Counted from the stretch's first letter, positions 21,109-31,378 are shown. The stretch is DNA of 64,000 nucleotides from Deltaproteobacteria bacterium (GCA_029547185.1 JAKPPU010000018.1:1-64000), one strand, 5' to 3'. Notes: a model not told the origin generated them from the sequence alone. Made by a program: numbers and translations.

Positions 21109-21957
21109 ATGGAACACAGGATAGAAGTTATACCCGACATAGGATCGGTAACCCATATCTCATGGGGTAGCGTCTTTGCGGGCACGATCATCGCTCTGAT
21201 GGTCCAGTTCACCTGGATCATGCTGGGTCTGGCAATAGGATTCGGGGTCGCGACGCCTGCCGTACAGGGCGGAGCGCTGGGAGGACTGGGAATCGGCGCC
21301 GCTGTCTGGTGGATCCTGGGCAGCATTCTCGCCCTGTTCGTCGGCGGATGGGTCGCCAGCAGGATGGCCGGGATTCAGCGCCTGTTCGACGGCGTTCTCC
21401 ATGGGCTCGTCACGTGGGGTCTGGTGACCCTCATCACCGTATATATCCTCTCGAGCGGTGTAGGCTCGGTGATCGGCGGTGCGTTCGGGGTCGTCAGGGA
21501 CGCCCTTTCCGTATCAGGCCAGGTGGCGAGCGCGCTGCCGCAGATCTATGGCCAGCTGACCGGAGGCCAGGGCGGGATGAATGATATCGTGAATCAGCTT
21601 CAGCAGAGCGGCGCAATGAATCCCCAAGTGATGAACGAGGTGCGCAACGACGTCCAGAAGATGCTTCAGGGGAACTACACGGCATCCGACCGCAAGAGGC
21701 TCATAGGCGTCATCACGCAGAACACCGACCTGAACAACCAGCAGGCTGCGTCCCTCGTCCAGAGGATCGAGAATACCGTCCAGCAGGCCCCTGCCCAGAT
21801 CCAGCAGGCTCAGGAGACTGCACAGCAGGTGGCGCAGACTGCAGCACGTGTCCTGTCGGTGGCCGCCATTGCCTCGTTCATCATGCTTATCCTGACCGCC
21901 GCGGCAGCGGGCCTGGGTGGCTGGATCGGCAGGGTGAGCGGCCCGGTGGAGGTATAG
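21109..21957 (+). CDS. Membrane protein, PhnA-like/hypothetical
   Basis: Multiple Gly-rich TM segments, Gln-rich QQAPAQIQQAQETAQQVAQTAARVL, C-terminal TM. Confidence 0.6.
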   Translation: MEHRIEVIPDIGSVTHISWGSVFAGTIIALMVQFTWIMLGLAIGFGVATPAVQGGALGGLGIGAAVWWILGSILALFVGGWVASRMAGIQRLFDGVLHGLVTWGLVTLITVYILSSGVGSVIGGAFGVVRDALSVSGQVASALPQIYGQLTGGQGGMNDIVNQLQQSGAMNPQVMNEVRNDVQKMLQGNYTASDRKRLIGVITQNTDLNNQQAASLVQRIENTVQQAPAQIQQAQETAQQVAQTAARVLSVAAIASFIMLILTAAAAGLGGWIGRVSGPVEV

Positions 21958-21999
21958 CTCCACCCTCCTTTTAGAGCATCCGTGCAGCTGCACGCTTAT

Positions 22000-22061
22000 G
22001 GTGCAGGGACAGGCCCCGTAAGCGGCGGATGCGTTCCGCCGTGCCGGGGCGTCCCTGCGCC
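22000..22061. repeat. Long imperfect stem-loop between convergent genes
   Basis: GGTGCAGGGACAGGCCCCGTAAGCGGCGGA-TGCGT-TCCGCCGTGCCGGGGCGTCCCTGCGCC. Confidence 0.6.
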
Positions 22062-22105
22062 TGTCCGATTCTCAGACAGACGATCTCCGCCCGCCGCGCC
22101 CGCCT

Positions 22106-22396
22106 TCAACGATAAGACGATTTCGTTGAGAAATCCTTTGCATTGCATCCCTTGGTCGATGGGTTGCCTGCGTAGTACCATTTGAACGAACCGGGGTCAT
22201 TTTCGTCATAGAAACCATAAATCTGCCACACGTCGCCCGTGCTCGTGTCGATGACCCAGGTGGACCTGGCTGTGACTATCTGGTATTGGCAGGTGCGCCC
22301 GGAGTCGCTCCGCTCCTGGGCGGACATGAGAACGATGCTGAGCCCGAGCAGAAGGCCGATGACCAGGCTTCGCCAGTCGATCCCTTGCTTGATCAT
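22106..22396 (-). CDS. Hypothetical small protein with N-terminal TM/signal
   Basis: MIKQGIDWRSLVIGLLLGLSIVLMSAQERSDSGRTCQYQIVTARSTWVIDTSTGDVWQIYGF. Confidence 0.55.
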   Translation of the reverse strand: MIKQGIDWRSLVIGLLLGLSIVLMSAQERSDSGRTCQYQIVTARSTWVIDTSTGDVWQIYGFYDENDPGSFKWYYAGNPSTKGCNAKDFSTKSSYR

Positions 22397-22506
22397 ATCA
22401 GTGCATCTCCTTTTCAAAAGCCTCTTTTTTAAGATTCTAGATACGATCGCGGCCGGGAAACGGTATGAGGCGGCCTGATTTCAGGCATGTACGGGCAGAT
22501 AAAGCA

Positions 22507-23118
22507 CTAGAGGTAGATCGCCCTCTTGCCCGAGAGCTTCTGGATGCGTCCGATGGTATGGAAGGCGGCGGGCGGCGGGCTGAGCCTGAACCCCAGCAGC
22601 TTCCAGCAGATGAACTCCATGACCAGGCCTGCATCGCTCACCGTATCCATGTAGGCGAAATTCGCGCTCGAGGGGAATGCGCTCAGCTTGCCCCTCACCC
22701 AGACAGGGTATCCCGCCTGGGAGAGGATGGATGCCCAGGTGTCGACATCCTGCACGAGAAACCCCAGGTGCTGGACCACGGGGCGGCACCGGCCGTCGAT
22801 GCACTGCCGGTAGAAGTCTGACCCGGTCCCGGCCTCGAGGAGCTCGAGCTCGAAGCCTTTGAAGTAGGCGATGCCCATCTTGCCGATGAAGGTCCTCGGC
22901 TCATAGCGCTCGTGCCAGAAGTCGGTCTTTCCGCCGGCGATGAAGAAGGGCGGAACCCCTTTGCCCTCGAGCTCCCCGGCCGCATCCTCCACATCCGGCA
23001 CCACGATGCCGAGCTGGTGGACGGCGGGCAGGGCGAACCTCCTTCTGAAATCCGCGGCGATCTCGCCGACGGCCCCTGCAAAATCCTTTTCCTTCATCAG
23101 ATCTTCAAGAAGAATCAT
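22507..23118 (-). CDS. VOC/glyoxalase superfamily protein
   Basis: HQLGIVVPDVEDAAGELEGKGVPPFF; QHLGFLVQDVDTWASILSQAGYPVW. Confidence 0.75.
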   Translation of the reverse strand: MILLEDLMKEKDFAGAVGEIAADFRRRFALPAVHQLGIVVPDVEDAAGELEGKGVPPFFIAGGKTDFWHERYEPRTFIGKMGIAYFKGFELELLEAGTGSDFYRQCIDGRCRPVVQHLGFLVQDVDTWASILSQAGYPVWVRGKLSAFPSSANFAYMDTVSDAGLVMEFICWKLLGFRLSPPPAAFHTIGRIQKLSGKRAIYL

Positions 23119-23276
23119 ACGTGCTCCTTCGGAGATATTGATGTACATGCTCAAATATAATCAGTCTTGAGCCTCGGAGCAAGGCGGACCGCAGCAGATT
23201 TTTCCGGAGGCCTTTTCTTTATGGGTTCGAAAACTCCGGGAAATATTGTATGATAGCTGCCGGCGGGGGTGCAGAC

Positions 23277-23666
23277 ATGAAAGATATAGCCGGGATGGTA
23301 AGGAGCGATCCGTATGCAGGGCTGCTGGGGATCGTTGTCGAATCTGTCGAAGGGGGGTATGCGCGGTGCTCGCTGACCGTTACCGAAAAGATGCTCAACT
23401 TCCTCGGCATGGTCCACGGAGGCCTCGTCTTCAGCCTGGCGGACGTCGCCTTCTCGGCGGCCTCGAACAGGGACCACTCGCCTTCCTATGCGCTCGACGT
23501 CAGTGGATCGTTCCTGAGGACGGCCAGGGTGGGCGATGTCATCAGGGCAGAGGCCAGGCTCATCCACACCACGAGGAGGACCGGCGTCTACCGGATGGAT
23601 GTGACGAACGGCAGCAGCCTCATGGCAACCTTCAACGGCACGGTGTTCAGAAAGGTCGACGGATAG
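23277..23666 (+). CDS. PaaI-type hotdog thioesterase
   Basis: ARCSLTVTEKMLNFLGMVHGGLVFSLADVAFSAASN. Confidence 0.85.
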   Translation: MKDIAGMVRSDPYAGLLGIVVESVEGGYARCSLTVTEKMLNFLGMVHGGLVFSLADVAFSAASNRDHSPSYALDVSGSFLRTARVGDVIRAEARLIHTTRRTGVYRMDVTNGSSLMATFNGTVFRKVDG

Positions 23667-23732
23667 GAGCGGCTCGCCGTCGCTTCTGATCCCGGACTCG
23701 TTTTTTATCAGCCGATCGCCTACGTATAGAGT

Positions 23733-24614
23733 ATGATACGGATCGGCTATGTGGGCGTGAACACGGAGCTGCCGACCGCGAGCAGGACGTTCCGGCTGGC
23801 CGGATACTCACAGGAGAGGATGCTCGAGGTCGCTCAATCGAATATTCTCGCCCTGGAGAAGATCCTCGAATGGAACGGGGAGCGGGGCATCGAAGTCTTC
23901 CGCATCACGTCGAACCTCATACCCTTCGGCTCCCACCCGGTCAACTCCGGGATCTGGAAGCAGGCGCTTCGAGGTGACCTCGAAAGGGTAGGCCGGTTCA
24001 TCCGGCAAAGAGGCATGCGGGTCTCGATGCATCCGGGACAGTTCACCGTGCTCAATACCCCGAACGGAAGATTTCTCGCCAACACCCTGCGGGACCTCGA
24101 TTACCATGCCGCGGTCCTCGATCTCATGGGGCTCGGTTCGGGCCACAAGATCATCCTCCACGGGGGCGGGTCGTATGGCGAGAAAGAGCGGTATGCCGGG
24201 GTGCTGATCGAGCGCATCGGGATGCTCCCGGCCGGAATCCGCAGCCGTCTCGTGCTCGAAAACGACGGCCGCACCTTCACAGCGGAAGACATCCTGTGCA
24301 TCTGCAGGGAGACAGGGCTCCCCGGCGTCTTCGACGTCCTCCATCATCAGGTGAGCCCGAGCCTCCACGGCATCGACGTGAGGGAAGCGATCCTGCTTTT
24401 CCAGATGACCTGGCTCGATCAGCGCCAGGAGATCCACTATTCCGATCCGGACCCGAAAAAGGGCAGGGACGCCCATTCCGAAAGCGTCGAGATCGCAAGA
24501 TTCGGAAGCTTCCTCAGGAAGGTATGGGACCTCGAGATCGATATCATGCTGGAGGTCAAGGACAAGCAGGCGTCAGTTCTGAAGCTGAAAGAGGCCTTCC
24601 CCGAGCTTGGATGA
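23733..24614 (+). CDS. uvsE: UV DNA damage endonuclease
   Basis: RIGYVGVNTEL; RITSNLIPFGSH; RVSMHPGQFTVLNTPN; HGGGSYGEKE; LENDGRTFTAEDIL. Confidence 0.9.
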   Translation: MIRIGYVGVNTELPTASRTFRLAGYSQERMLEVAQSNILALEKILEWNGERGIEVFRITSNLIPFGSHPVNSGIWKQALRGDLERVGRFIRQRGMRVSMHPGQFTVLNTPNGRFLANTLRDLDYHAAVLDLMGLGSGHKIILHGGGSYGEKERYAGVLIERIGMLPAGIRSRLVLENDGRTFTAEDILCICRETGLPGVFDVLHHQVSPSLHGIDVREAILLFQMTWLDQRQEIHYSDPDPKKGRDAHSESVEIARFGSFLRKVWDLEIDIMLEVKDKQASVLKLKEAFPELG

Positions 24615-24624
24615 GGAGATGATG

Positions 24625-26496
24625 CTATCGGCCGGCCCTCCGGCTGATGAATGCGGTCTCGGCTTCCTTGAGCCGCCGTATCTCCCGGTAGTCGATGTCC
24701 GCGTTCTTCCTTTCGAGGTCGTGCAGGCTGTAGCTGTCGAGAGGTATGCCTTCAGAGTAGACCGTATCGTCCACGATGTAGGCCTTGCTCTTGTAGCTCT
24801 TCACGATCAGGCTGCGGTGGCCGGGCAGGTCCAGCAGGTCTGACCCATTGCTGTAGTCGGAGATTACGTTTGAACACCTGTACATATGTTTGAGCAGGGT
24901 GGGCGCCACATCGATGTGCGAGGACCTCCTGCTGACCACGCGCCCCTGCTCATTGCCCGGAAGGTACAGGATCAGGGGCACCAGGGACTGATGGCCGGTG
25001 AAGTTGCTTCCGTGCCCCCAGTAGCCGTTTCCCCTGTCATTGAACTCTTCGCCGTGGTCGGACGTGACGACGATGATCGTCTTCTTGTCGAGGCGTGCCT
25101 GCCTCAATGCGAAGAGGACCTCTCCGAAGAGGGAATCGACATAGTGCAGGGAGTTCCTATATCTGTTCAGGAGCGGGGCCGGATCTGCATACTTGTTGAA
25201 TATGAAGGAGCTCTCCCTGCAGACCGGAAGGAATATCCCGTGGTCTGAAGGAAAGCCATACCCGTTGTGTGATGAGGTCAGGAAAACGAACGCGAAGAAG
25301 GGGGAACCGATCTCCTCACTCTTTATAGACCCGATGAGCTTCGAGATGACATACCTGTCATTGGCCACGTTATCCTGATCGTACTTCATCACGTACCGGG
25401 AAGGGGCAATGCCGTTGAAGAACATCTTCTTCAGCGAAAACCTTTCCAGGTTGGAGGACGTGAACGCGTTGATCGTATACCCTTTCTCTTTCAGTATGCT
25501 CACAAGCACCGGCGGGTATCGCTCGGGATACATTTCGATGTATCGCAGGTAGGTCGGATGCAGCCCGTACATCAGGCTGAAGAGGCCTGTATGAGTGACC
25601 GTGCCTCCGCTCATGTGGTTCGTGAACACATAGCTCCGCCGGGCAAGACCGCTGATGTTCGGCGTGATCTGCTCGCTCACCATGTCCGAGCGCCAGCTCT
25701 CCACGATGAAGAACAGGACATTGTATCTTTCTCCTGAAAGGCAGGGACACTCGACTCTCTTGAGGGGATACTGCAGGAAAGCTGCGCCATGCTCCTCATC
25801 CGGGCCTATGCCCGGTGCCTTTGCGTTGGAATGTGCCGGAACGATGCATGGGACGTTCCGCGCCAGCCCCCTCATGAAGCTGCCTGCCTTGACCGGGAAA
25901 TAATAGGGGAAGGCCGCCGTATACCTCGTGATCTGCCTCTGGCCGTACTCGATGCCCCATATGTGCACGAGCTGGCCTGCCGTGAACAGAACGACCATCG
26001 CAGGCGGGATCCTTGCAAGCCATCTGCTCGGGGACTTCGCCCTGATGAAGGCAAGGACGTTCATCAGGGCGATCAGGACGAACGCCGCGGCCAGCAGCCC
26101 GATGATGTACGGGGGGATCCCGATGCCGTAAAAGTCGTGAATCAGGATATTGATGAACATTCCATCGATGTGAAACCGGTAGACATTGAATATGAACAGA
26201 TCGACGAACAGATAGAAGTCCATGCACACCTTGGGAGCGGCGACTAGGTATTCCGCCCATCGAATGAACGCGAGCGGCGTCAGGAGAAGGCTCACGAAGG
26301 TGATCGCCACGTAGTAGTACGCCGGAATCGACAGGGCATACAGCAGGGCGAGGAGAGATCCGGGAATGCCCGTTTCCCTGAAGTATGCAGACAGGAGGAT
26401 GAGGGTGAGCGGAAAGCTCATCGTGGCGAACTTCACCACGCGGCTTGAGGATCGGGCAAGATGTCTCTGGGATACCATGTATGCCTCCTGGCTCAC
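24625..26496 (-). CDS. YejM/PbgA-like membrane sulfatase-fold protein
   Basis: N-terminal 5-TM DUF3413-like region, C-terminal sulfatase fold: FFIVESWRSDMV, GGTVTHTGLFSLMYG (Thr nucleophile position), TSDHGEEFND. Confidence 0.8.
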   Translation of the reverse strand: MSQEAYMVSQRHLARSSSRVVKFATMSFPLTLILLSAYFRETGIPGSLLALLYALSIPAYYYVAITFVSLLLTPLAFIRWAEYLVAAPKVCMDFYLFVDLFIFNVYRFHIDGMFINILIHDFYGIGIPPYIIGLLAAAFVLIALMNVLAFIRAKSPSRWLARIPPAMVVLFTAGQLVHIWGIEYGQRQITRYTAAFPYYFPVKAGSFMRGLARNVPCIVPAHSNAKAPGIGPDEEHGAAFLQYPLKRVECPCLSGERYNVLFFIVESWRSDMVSEQITPNISGLARRSYVFTNHMSGGTVTHTGLFSLMYGLHPTYLRYIEMYPERYPPVLVSILKEKGYTINAFTSSNLERFSLKKMFFNGIAPSRYVMKYDQDNVANDRYVISKLIGSIKSEEIGSPFFAFVFLTSSHNGYGFPSDHGIFLPVCRESSFIFNKYADPAPLLNRYRNSLHYVDSLFGEVLFALRQARLDKKTIIVVTSDHGEEFNDRGNGYWGHGSNFTGHQSLVPLILYLPGNEQGRVVSRRSSHIDVAPTLLKHMYRCSNVISDYSNGSDLLDLPGHRSLIVKSYKSKAYIVDDTVYSEGIPLDSYSLHDLERKNADIDYREIRRLKEAETAFISRRAGR

Positions 26497-26663
26497 TAGG
26501 TACTAAAAGTATGCGTGATCGAGGACTTATCAAGACAGCGGATCTGTAAAGAGAGGTTGTCGCGGGCGGTCGGGGTTGAAGAGCAGGGCCGCGTTCGCCC
26601 CCGATGCCCTTGCCGGGGGGCTCGCAGGGCCGGGCTCTGCGTTCGGGAGGGGGTCCCTCGGAT

Positions 26664-27818
26664 TTACCTGACGCTTGAAGGCTGCCGGCGGACGAGATCG
26701 ATCACGGTGACCTCGGGCTGCGCGAGGAAGCGGATGGGCGCGCCCCAGGTCCCGGTCCCTGGGCTCACGTAGAGGTGCGAGCCCTGCGCGAAGGCGTGCC
26801 AGCCGGTGACATACGGATAGAAGATCCCGACGAGGAGCCTGAAGGGGAAGATCTGCCCCTTGTGGGTGTGGCCTGAAAGCTGAAGATCGTAGAGACCGAT
26901 CGACTTGCCCCTGATGATCGGCTGGTGCTTGAGGAGGACCGTGAACCTGTCTCTCGGAAGCCGTGCGAGCAGATCTCTCTCCGGCTCGCCCACGGCCAGG
27001 CCGAACTGCTTCGCGGTCGGGTCGTCGATCCCGACGATATTGACGAGCCCTCCGGCAACGGCCGCCTCGTTCCTGAGCACGGTGAAGCCGGCCCTCTTCG
27101 TGATCTCGAGGGCCTGGGGGAGCCCGGCATAGAACTCGTGGTTGCCCGTGACGGCGTACTTGCCATACCGGGGCCGGATCTCTTTGAGGGCATCGGCGAG
27201 GTCCGTGAGGCTATCGATCTGGCCGTCCACGAGATCGCCCGTGGATACGAGGATATCGGGGTTCGCCTCCCTGATCGCCTTGATGATCCTCCCGAGCCTC
27301 TCTTCCCTGACGATGAGCCCGAGATGCACGTCCGAGATCTGAGCGATCCGCAGGCGGCCGATAGTCTCAGGGAGATTGGGGGCATGGACGGTATAGCTCT
27401 TCATGCGGATGTCCCTTGCCTCGAAATACCCGTAAAGGGAGATGGCGAGGGCAAGGAGCAGAGGGATGAGGAACGCCGCCTTTGCCGAGGGCATGACGGC
27501 CATGGAGCCCTTGAAGAGGAGCGCCTCTGTGCCATACAGAGCCAGGCGGTAGAAGTCGGTCAGAAGGGAGAGGCAGAAGAACAGGAATATGACGCCCATC
27601 CAGGTATAGCCGAGATAGGAGAGGAGCCGGGCAGGGGTTTCATACCCGCTCCTCTCGATGAGCCTGACCATGATCGGGCTTAAGATCATTGCCGCCATGA
27701 AGAGCCCGATGAGAGTCCCGCTGAAATGTCCGAAGGGAAAGGCAGAGCGGAGCCTGAGGAATACGTACACGTGCACGGCGCTGTATACGCCGAAAATTCC
27801 GAGCAGGAACAGGGGCAT
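26664..27818 (-). CDS. Membrane-anchored metallophosphoesterase (YkuE-like)
   Basis: RIAQISDVHLG, STGDLVDG, VTGNHEFYAG, LLKHQPI, LSGHTHKGQIFP. Confidence 0.85.
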   Translation of the reverse strand: MPLFLLGIFGVYSAVHVYVFLRLRSAFPFGHFSGTLIGLFMAAMILSPIMVRLIERSGYETPARLLSYLGYTWMGVIFLFFCLSLLTDFYRLALYGTEALLFKGSMAVMPSAKAAFLIPLLLALAISLYGYFEARDIRMKSYTVHAPNLPETIGRLRIAQISDVHLGLIVREERLGRIIKAIREANPDILVSTGDLVDGQIDSLTDLADALKEIRPRYGKYAVTGNHEFYAGLPQALEITKRAGFTVLRNEAAVAGGLVNIVGIDDPTAKQFGLAVGEPERDLLARLPRDRFTVLLKHQPIIRGKSIGLYDLQLSGHTHKGQIFPFRLLVGIFYPYVTGWHAFAQGSHLYVSPGTGTWGAPIRFLAQPEVTVIDLVRRQPSSVR

Positions 27819-27936
27819 GCCGGTCTCCTGTAATCCGGGGATATCAATATCATAATAGACGGTTTGACGCGCTCCCGCCATAGAGAAATTGGGCGGCTGC
27901 ACATATTATAAGCACTATCAGCGGATTGGAGATCGT

Positions 27937-28689
27937 ATGGTCCCGTTGTGGGCGCAGGCAAGTATCTGGGGGTTCTTTGCAGGGTCGGCCCTCCTCATTG
28001 GAGCCGCGGTTGCGTATTTTGCCAGAATACCCCAGCCGGGCGTCTCGGGCGCCATGTCGTTCGGCAGCGGCGTCCTCGTCTCCGCCCTGTCGTTCGAGCT
28101 CCTGGAGAAGTCGTATGCACAGGGCGGCTTCGATGCGGCCGCCATAGGCTTCGTCACCGGGGCCGCTGTCTATACGGTGGCCAACTGGTGGATATCCCTC
28201 AAGGGCGCCCGGTACCGGAAGCGCTCGAACGGCCTGCAGCTCTCCGAGGAACAGGAGAAGGGCAGCGGGCTCGCCATTGCCGTGGGCTCGCTTCTCGACG
28301 ACATCCCCGAGTCCATCGCCATCGGTCTGAGCATGGTCGGCGGCGGCAAGGTCAGTGTGGCCCTTGTCATCGCGGTGTTCATCTCGAACATCACCGAGGG
28401 GCTCTCGAGTGCCTGCGGCATGGAAAGGGCGGGCCGTTCGGCAGCATATATTTTTGGTGTGTGGGGCTTCATCGCATTGACCACCGGGACTGTTTCCATG
28501 GCGGGATTTACGCTTTTCCAGGACCTGTCGCACGAGGTCATCGCGGCAGTCACTTCCATGACCGCAGGCGCCGTCCTCGCCATGCTTGCCGACACCATGA
28601 TCCCCGAGGCATTCGGCGAAGAGCGCACCTTTGCCGGGCTCATCACGGTGGTGGGTTTCCTGGCCTCCTTCATGATGAGCAAATCGTAA
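27937..28689 (+). CDS. ZIP-family metal permease
   Basis: GSLLDDIPESIAIGLSMVGGG; FISNITEGLSSACGM. Confidence 0.75.
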   Translation: MVPLWAQASIWGFFAGSALLIGAAVAYFARIPQPGVSGAMSFGSGVLVSALSFELLEKSYAQGGFDAAAIGFVTGAAVYTVANWWISLKGARYRKRSNGLQLSEEQEKGSGLAIAVGSLLDDIPESIAIGLSMVGGGKVSVALVIAVFISNITEGLSSACGMERAGRSAAYIFGVWGFIALTTGTVSMAGFTLFQDLSHEVIAAVTSMTAGAVLAMLADTMIPEAFGEERTFAGLITVVGFLASFMMSKS

Positions 28690-28694
28690 GGACG

Positions 28695-29156
28695 ATGCAT
28701 CGTATCGGCGTCATCTCCGACACGCACGGGCTGCTCAGGGAGGAGGCGAGATCGCTCCTCGCCAGCTGCGAGCTGATCATCCACGCAGGCGACGTCGGGA
28801 ATGCCTCCATCCTCCGCAGCCTCGAGCGGATCTCGAAGGTGGCAGCCGTGAGGGGAAACGTAGATGCCGGCAGCTGGGCACAAACCCTCAAGCCATGGGA
28901 GATCGTCACGATCGGCACGAAGAAGATCTTCGTTATCCACCGCCTGGGCGATATGGCCGTGAATCCCGCTTCGGAAGGGATCGATGCGGTCGTCTCCGGC
29001 CATTCCCACAGGCCGGATATCCGCTATAAAGAGGGCGTGCTCTACCTCAATCCGGGGAGCGCAGGCCCGAGGAGGTTCGGTCTTCCCGTAAGCCTGGCCT
29101 TCATGGAGACAGGCCCTGCCGGCATCTGCCCGGAGATCGTCGAGCTCCGGGTCTAG
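28695..29156 (+). CDS. YfcE-type metallophosphoesterase
   Basis: MHRIGVISDTHGLL..IIHAGDVGN..VRGNVD..VVSGHSHRPDI..LNPGSAGPRR; lies inside the longer ORF 27948..29156. Confidence 0.85.
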   Translation: MHRIGVISDTHGLLREEARSLLASCELIIHAGDVGNASILRSLERISKVAAVRGNVDAGSWAQTLKPWEIVTIGTKKIFVIHRLGDMAVNPASEGIDAVVSGHSHRPDIRYKEGVLYLNPGSAGPRRFGLPVSLAFMETGPAGICPEIVELRV

Positions 29157-29251
29157 GCCTTCACGGATGAAGATGCAGGTCCCGGGTTTCGTGAAAGAAA
29201 TCGTTCTCTCCCCCCTTTTGAACGCCGGCTCTTGAGGTATGATGAAATGGT

Positions 29252-29914
29252 ATGGGGCTTAAGCTCGGATACTTTTCGAAAAGGGCTCTCCTCTGTGCAG
29301 AGTGCGCCGTCCTCTTTTTCATCCTTCCGGTAACGCTCTACTTCATCAGGCACTGGTTCGCCTGGCGGATAACCCCCATCGTCCTGCTCGTTTCGTTCCT
29401 GTGCTTTTTGAGCCTGATCACGGACAAGGACTTCGACAGGAAGAGGCTCTGGCACATCAGGGATTTCCCGGTCCACATCAAAGCGATCATGATCACCTTC
29501 TTCATCGCAGCAACCGGAATAGCCTTTTTCACCTATCTGTTCCAGAGGATGTATTTTCTCTACTTCCTGTCTGCCGAGCCCAGGCTCTGGCTCGTATTCG
29601 TCCTCATCTATCCCCTCCTCGTGGTATACCCCCAGGAGCTCGTTTTCCGGGCCTTTTTCTTCCACCGCTACCGAAGCATCTTCGAGCACAGGCTCACCAT
29701 GATAGCCTTGAGCGGCATAAGCTTCGGTCTGGCGCACCTGTTTTTCGCCAACTGGTATGCGCCCGTCCTCTCGACGCTGGGGGGGATCCTCTTTGCATAC
29801 CGGTACACGAAGGCCCAGTCGCTCGTGGTCGCTGCCTTCGAGCACGGGCTGTGGGGCAACTTCCTCTTTACCATAGGCATGGGCTGGTACTTCTACAGCG
29901 GGTCCATCCGCTGA
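29252..29914 (+). CDS. CPBP (Abi/CAAX) intramembrane protease family
   Basis: YPQELVFRAFFFHRYRSIF; SGISFGLAHLFFANW; AAFEHGLWGNFLF. Confidence 0.8.
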   Translation: MGLKLGYFSKRALLCAECAVLFFILPVTLYFIRHWFAWRITPIVLLVSFLCFLSLITDKDFDRKRLWHIRDFPVHIKAIMITFFIAATGIAFFTYLFQRMYFLYFLSAEPRLWLVFVLIYPLLVVYPQELVFRAFFFHRYRSIFEHRLTMIALSGISFGLAHLFFANWYAPVLSTLGGILFAYRYTKAQSLVVAAFEHGLWGNFLFTIGMGWYFYSGSIR

Positions 29915-30078
29915 GCCGCAGCCGTGAAAAGCACCGCAGCCTTTCACGAAGCCTGAATATGTGATATGGGCCTAGGAAATCATATACTTGGCAGGCATGG
30001 ATCATCACGAGCGCTTCCATGCTTTGAGGCCCATGGCAGGCGTCAGCGCCGCTGCCCCGGCGCCGGAAGAGGGAGAGA

Positions 30079-30585
30079 GTGGATACGGCCAATATCCTGG
30101 CAGGCATCTGCCTGCTCATGTTCGGACGCAGGCTGTTCTGGCTGTTCGTGGGCGTCACCGGGTTTCTCTACGGGCTTCTGCTCGGACCGGGATTCATCCA
30201 CAACCAGCCCGGGTGGGTCATCCTGGGAGTCGCTGTCGCTGCCGGGGTCCTGGGCAGCCTGCTCGCCATCTTTCTTCAGCGGGTCGTCATTGTGCTGGCA
30301 GGATTCTCCGCGGGATCGTACCTCGCATACTCCCTCATGGGCTCTCTTTACCCGGGAATCGGGCAGAACGTCTGGATCGTGAGCATCATCGTCGGGGTGT
30401 GCTGTGCGGTCCTCTTCTCCGTGTTCTTCGACTGGGCGATCATTCTCCTGTCTTCCCTCCTGGGAGCCTTCCTCATCACGCACTCGTTCCACGAGGGCCC
30501 GCAGATCACGACGGTCGCCTTCGCGATCCTGGCGATCGCAGGCGTTGCGGTTCAGGCAAACCTCATCCCCAGGAAAAACTCCTGA
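30079..30585 (+). CDS. DUF4203-type membrane protein
   Basis: ILAGICLLMFGRRLFWLFVGVTGFLYGLLLG, multiple TMs. Confidence 0.65.
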   Translation: MDTANILAGICLLMFGRRLFWLFVGVTGFLYGLLLGPGFIHNQPGWVILGVAVAAGVLGSLLAIFLQRVVIVLAGFSAGSYLAYSLMGSLYPGIGQNVWIVSIIVGVCCAVLFSVFFDWAIILLSSLLGAFLITHSFHEGPQITTVAFAILAIAGVAVQANLIPRKNS

Positions 30586-30625
30586 CCGCCATTGACCGCA
30601 GCCCGGCTCTAGGAGGAAGAGGCTC

Positions 30626-31378
30626 TCAGAACGTCACCTCAAGAAAGCTGCCGACCGCGACATCGGGGCTGTCATCGTAGATGCCTATCGACAGGTACGG
30701 TCCGATCCGAACGTTTCGGGTTGCGATGATGTTCCCGCCCAGGACCAGCTCGAGCGTATTGCGCGTTCCTTTCTGCTCCTGCTCGCCCACGAGCTCGACA
30801 TTGAGCCCTATCCGGTCGTCCAGGGGATAGCCATAGCCTATGCCGAAATTGAAGTAGCTGGTGTCGTCAAAATCGCCTCCCTGAATCCGATAGCCGAACT
30901 GGCCATAGAGCAGCCCATGGGCAATTTGCCGCTGCATTGGGATGTTGACGAACAGATCCACGCCGTCATTCGCATAGGGTGCGATATCGTCGTCACCCAG
31001 GATGGTGGCCCCCAGCTGGAGGGAGAAGGACTCATTCATGGCCAGTTTGCCGAAGAGCGTCAGACCTTCCAGCCCGGATTCGTCCGGTGCACCGCTGTTA
31101 TCTGCCGAGTTGGAGCTGAAGGCGATGAAGCCGCCGACCTCCGCTGAGTCGCCCAGGCCATAGCGCAAGCCGAGGGGAGCCAGCCTGACATTGTCATATT
31201 CAAGCCCCGCAAGTTCTCTGTCCTGCTCAAAGGCAATCCCGGCATCCATGACCAGCTGTCCACGGGGCAGCACGTTCACCCGTTCGATCTTTAAAGGCCA
31301 GATCTCTGCCTGAGCCGCCGTCCATCCTGCTATGGCCATGATTATCCCGAGTACTGTACACAAAAGCCCATGCTTCAT
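30626..31378 (-). CDS. Hypothetical secreted/outer-membrane beta-barrel-like protein
   Basis: Signal peptide MKHGLLCTVLGIIMAIAGWTAAQAE; alternating beta pattern, terminal aromatic SFLEVTF. Confidence 0.6.
   Translation of the reverse strand: MKHGLLCTVLGIIMAIAGWTAAQAEIWPLKIERVNVLPRGQLVMDAGIAFEQDRELAGLEYDNVRLAPLGLRYGLGDSAEVGGFIAFSSNSADNSGAPDESGLEGLTLFGKLAMNESFSLQLGATILGDDDIAPYANDGVDLFVNIPMQRQIAHGLLYGQFGYRIQGGDFDDTSYFNFGIGYGYPLDDRIGLNVELVGEQEQKGTRNTLELVLGGNIIATRNVRIGPYLSIGIYDDSPDVAVGSFLEVTF

Noticed and set aside
27948-28690. Long + strand ORF 27948..29156 (402 aa) as a single protein
   Set aside because: The first 249 codons are an out-of-frame shadow of the ZIP permease; only the part from ATG 28695 (metallophosphoesterase) is real.
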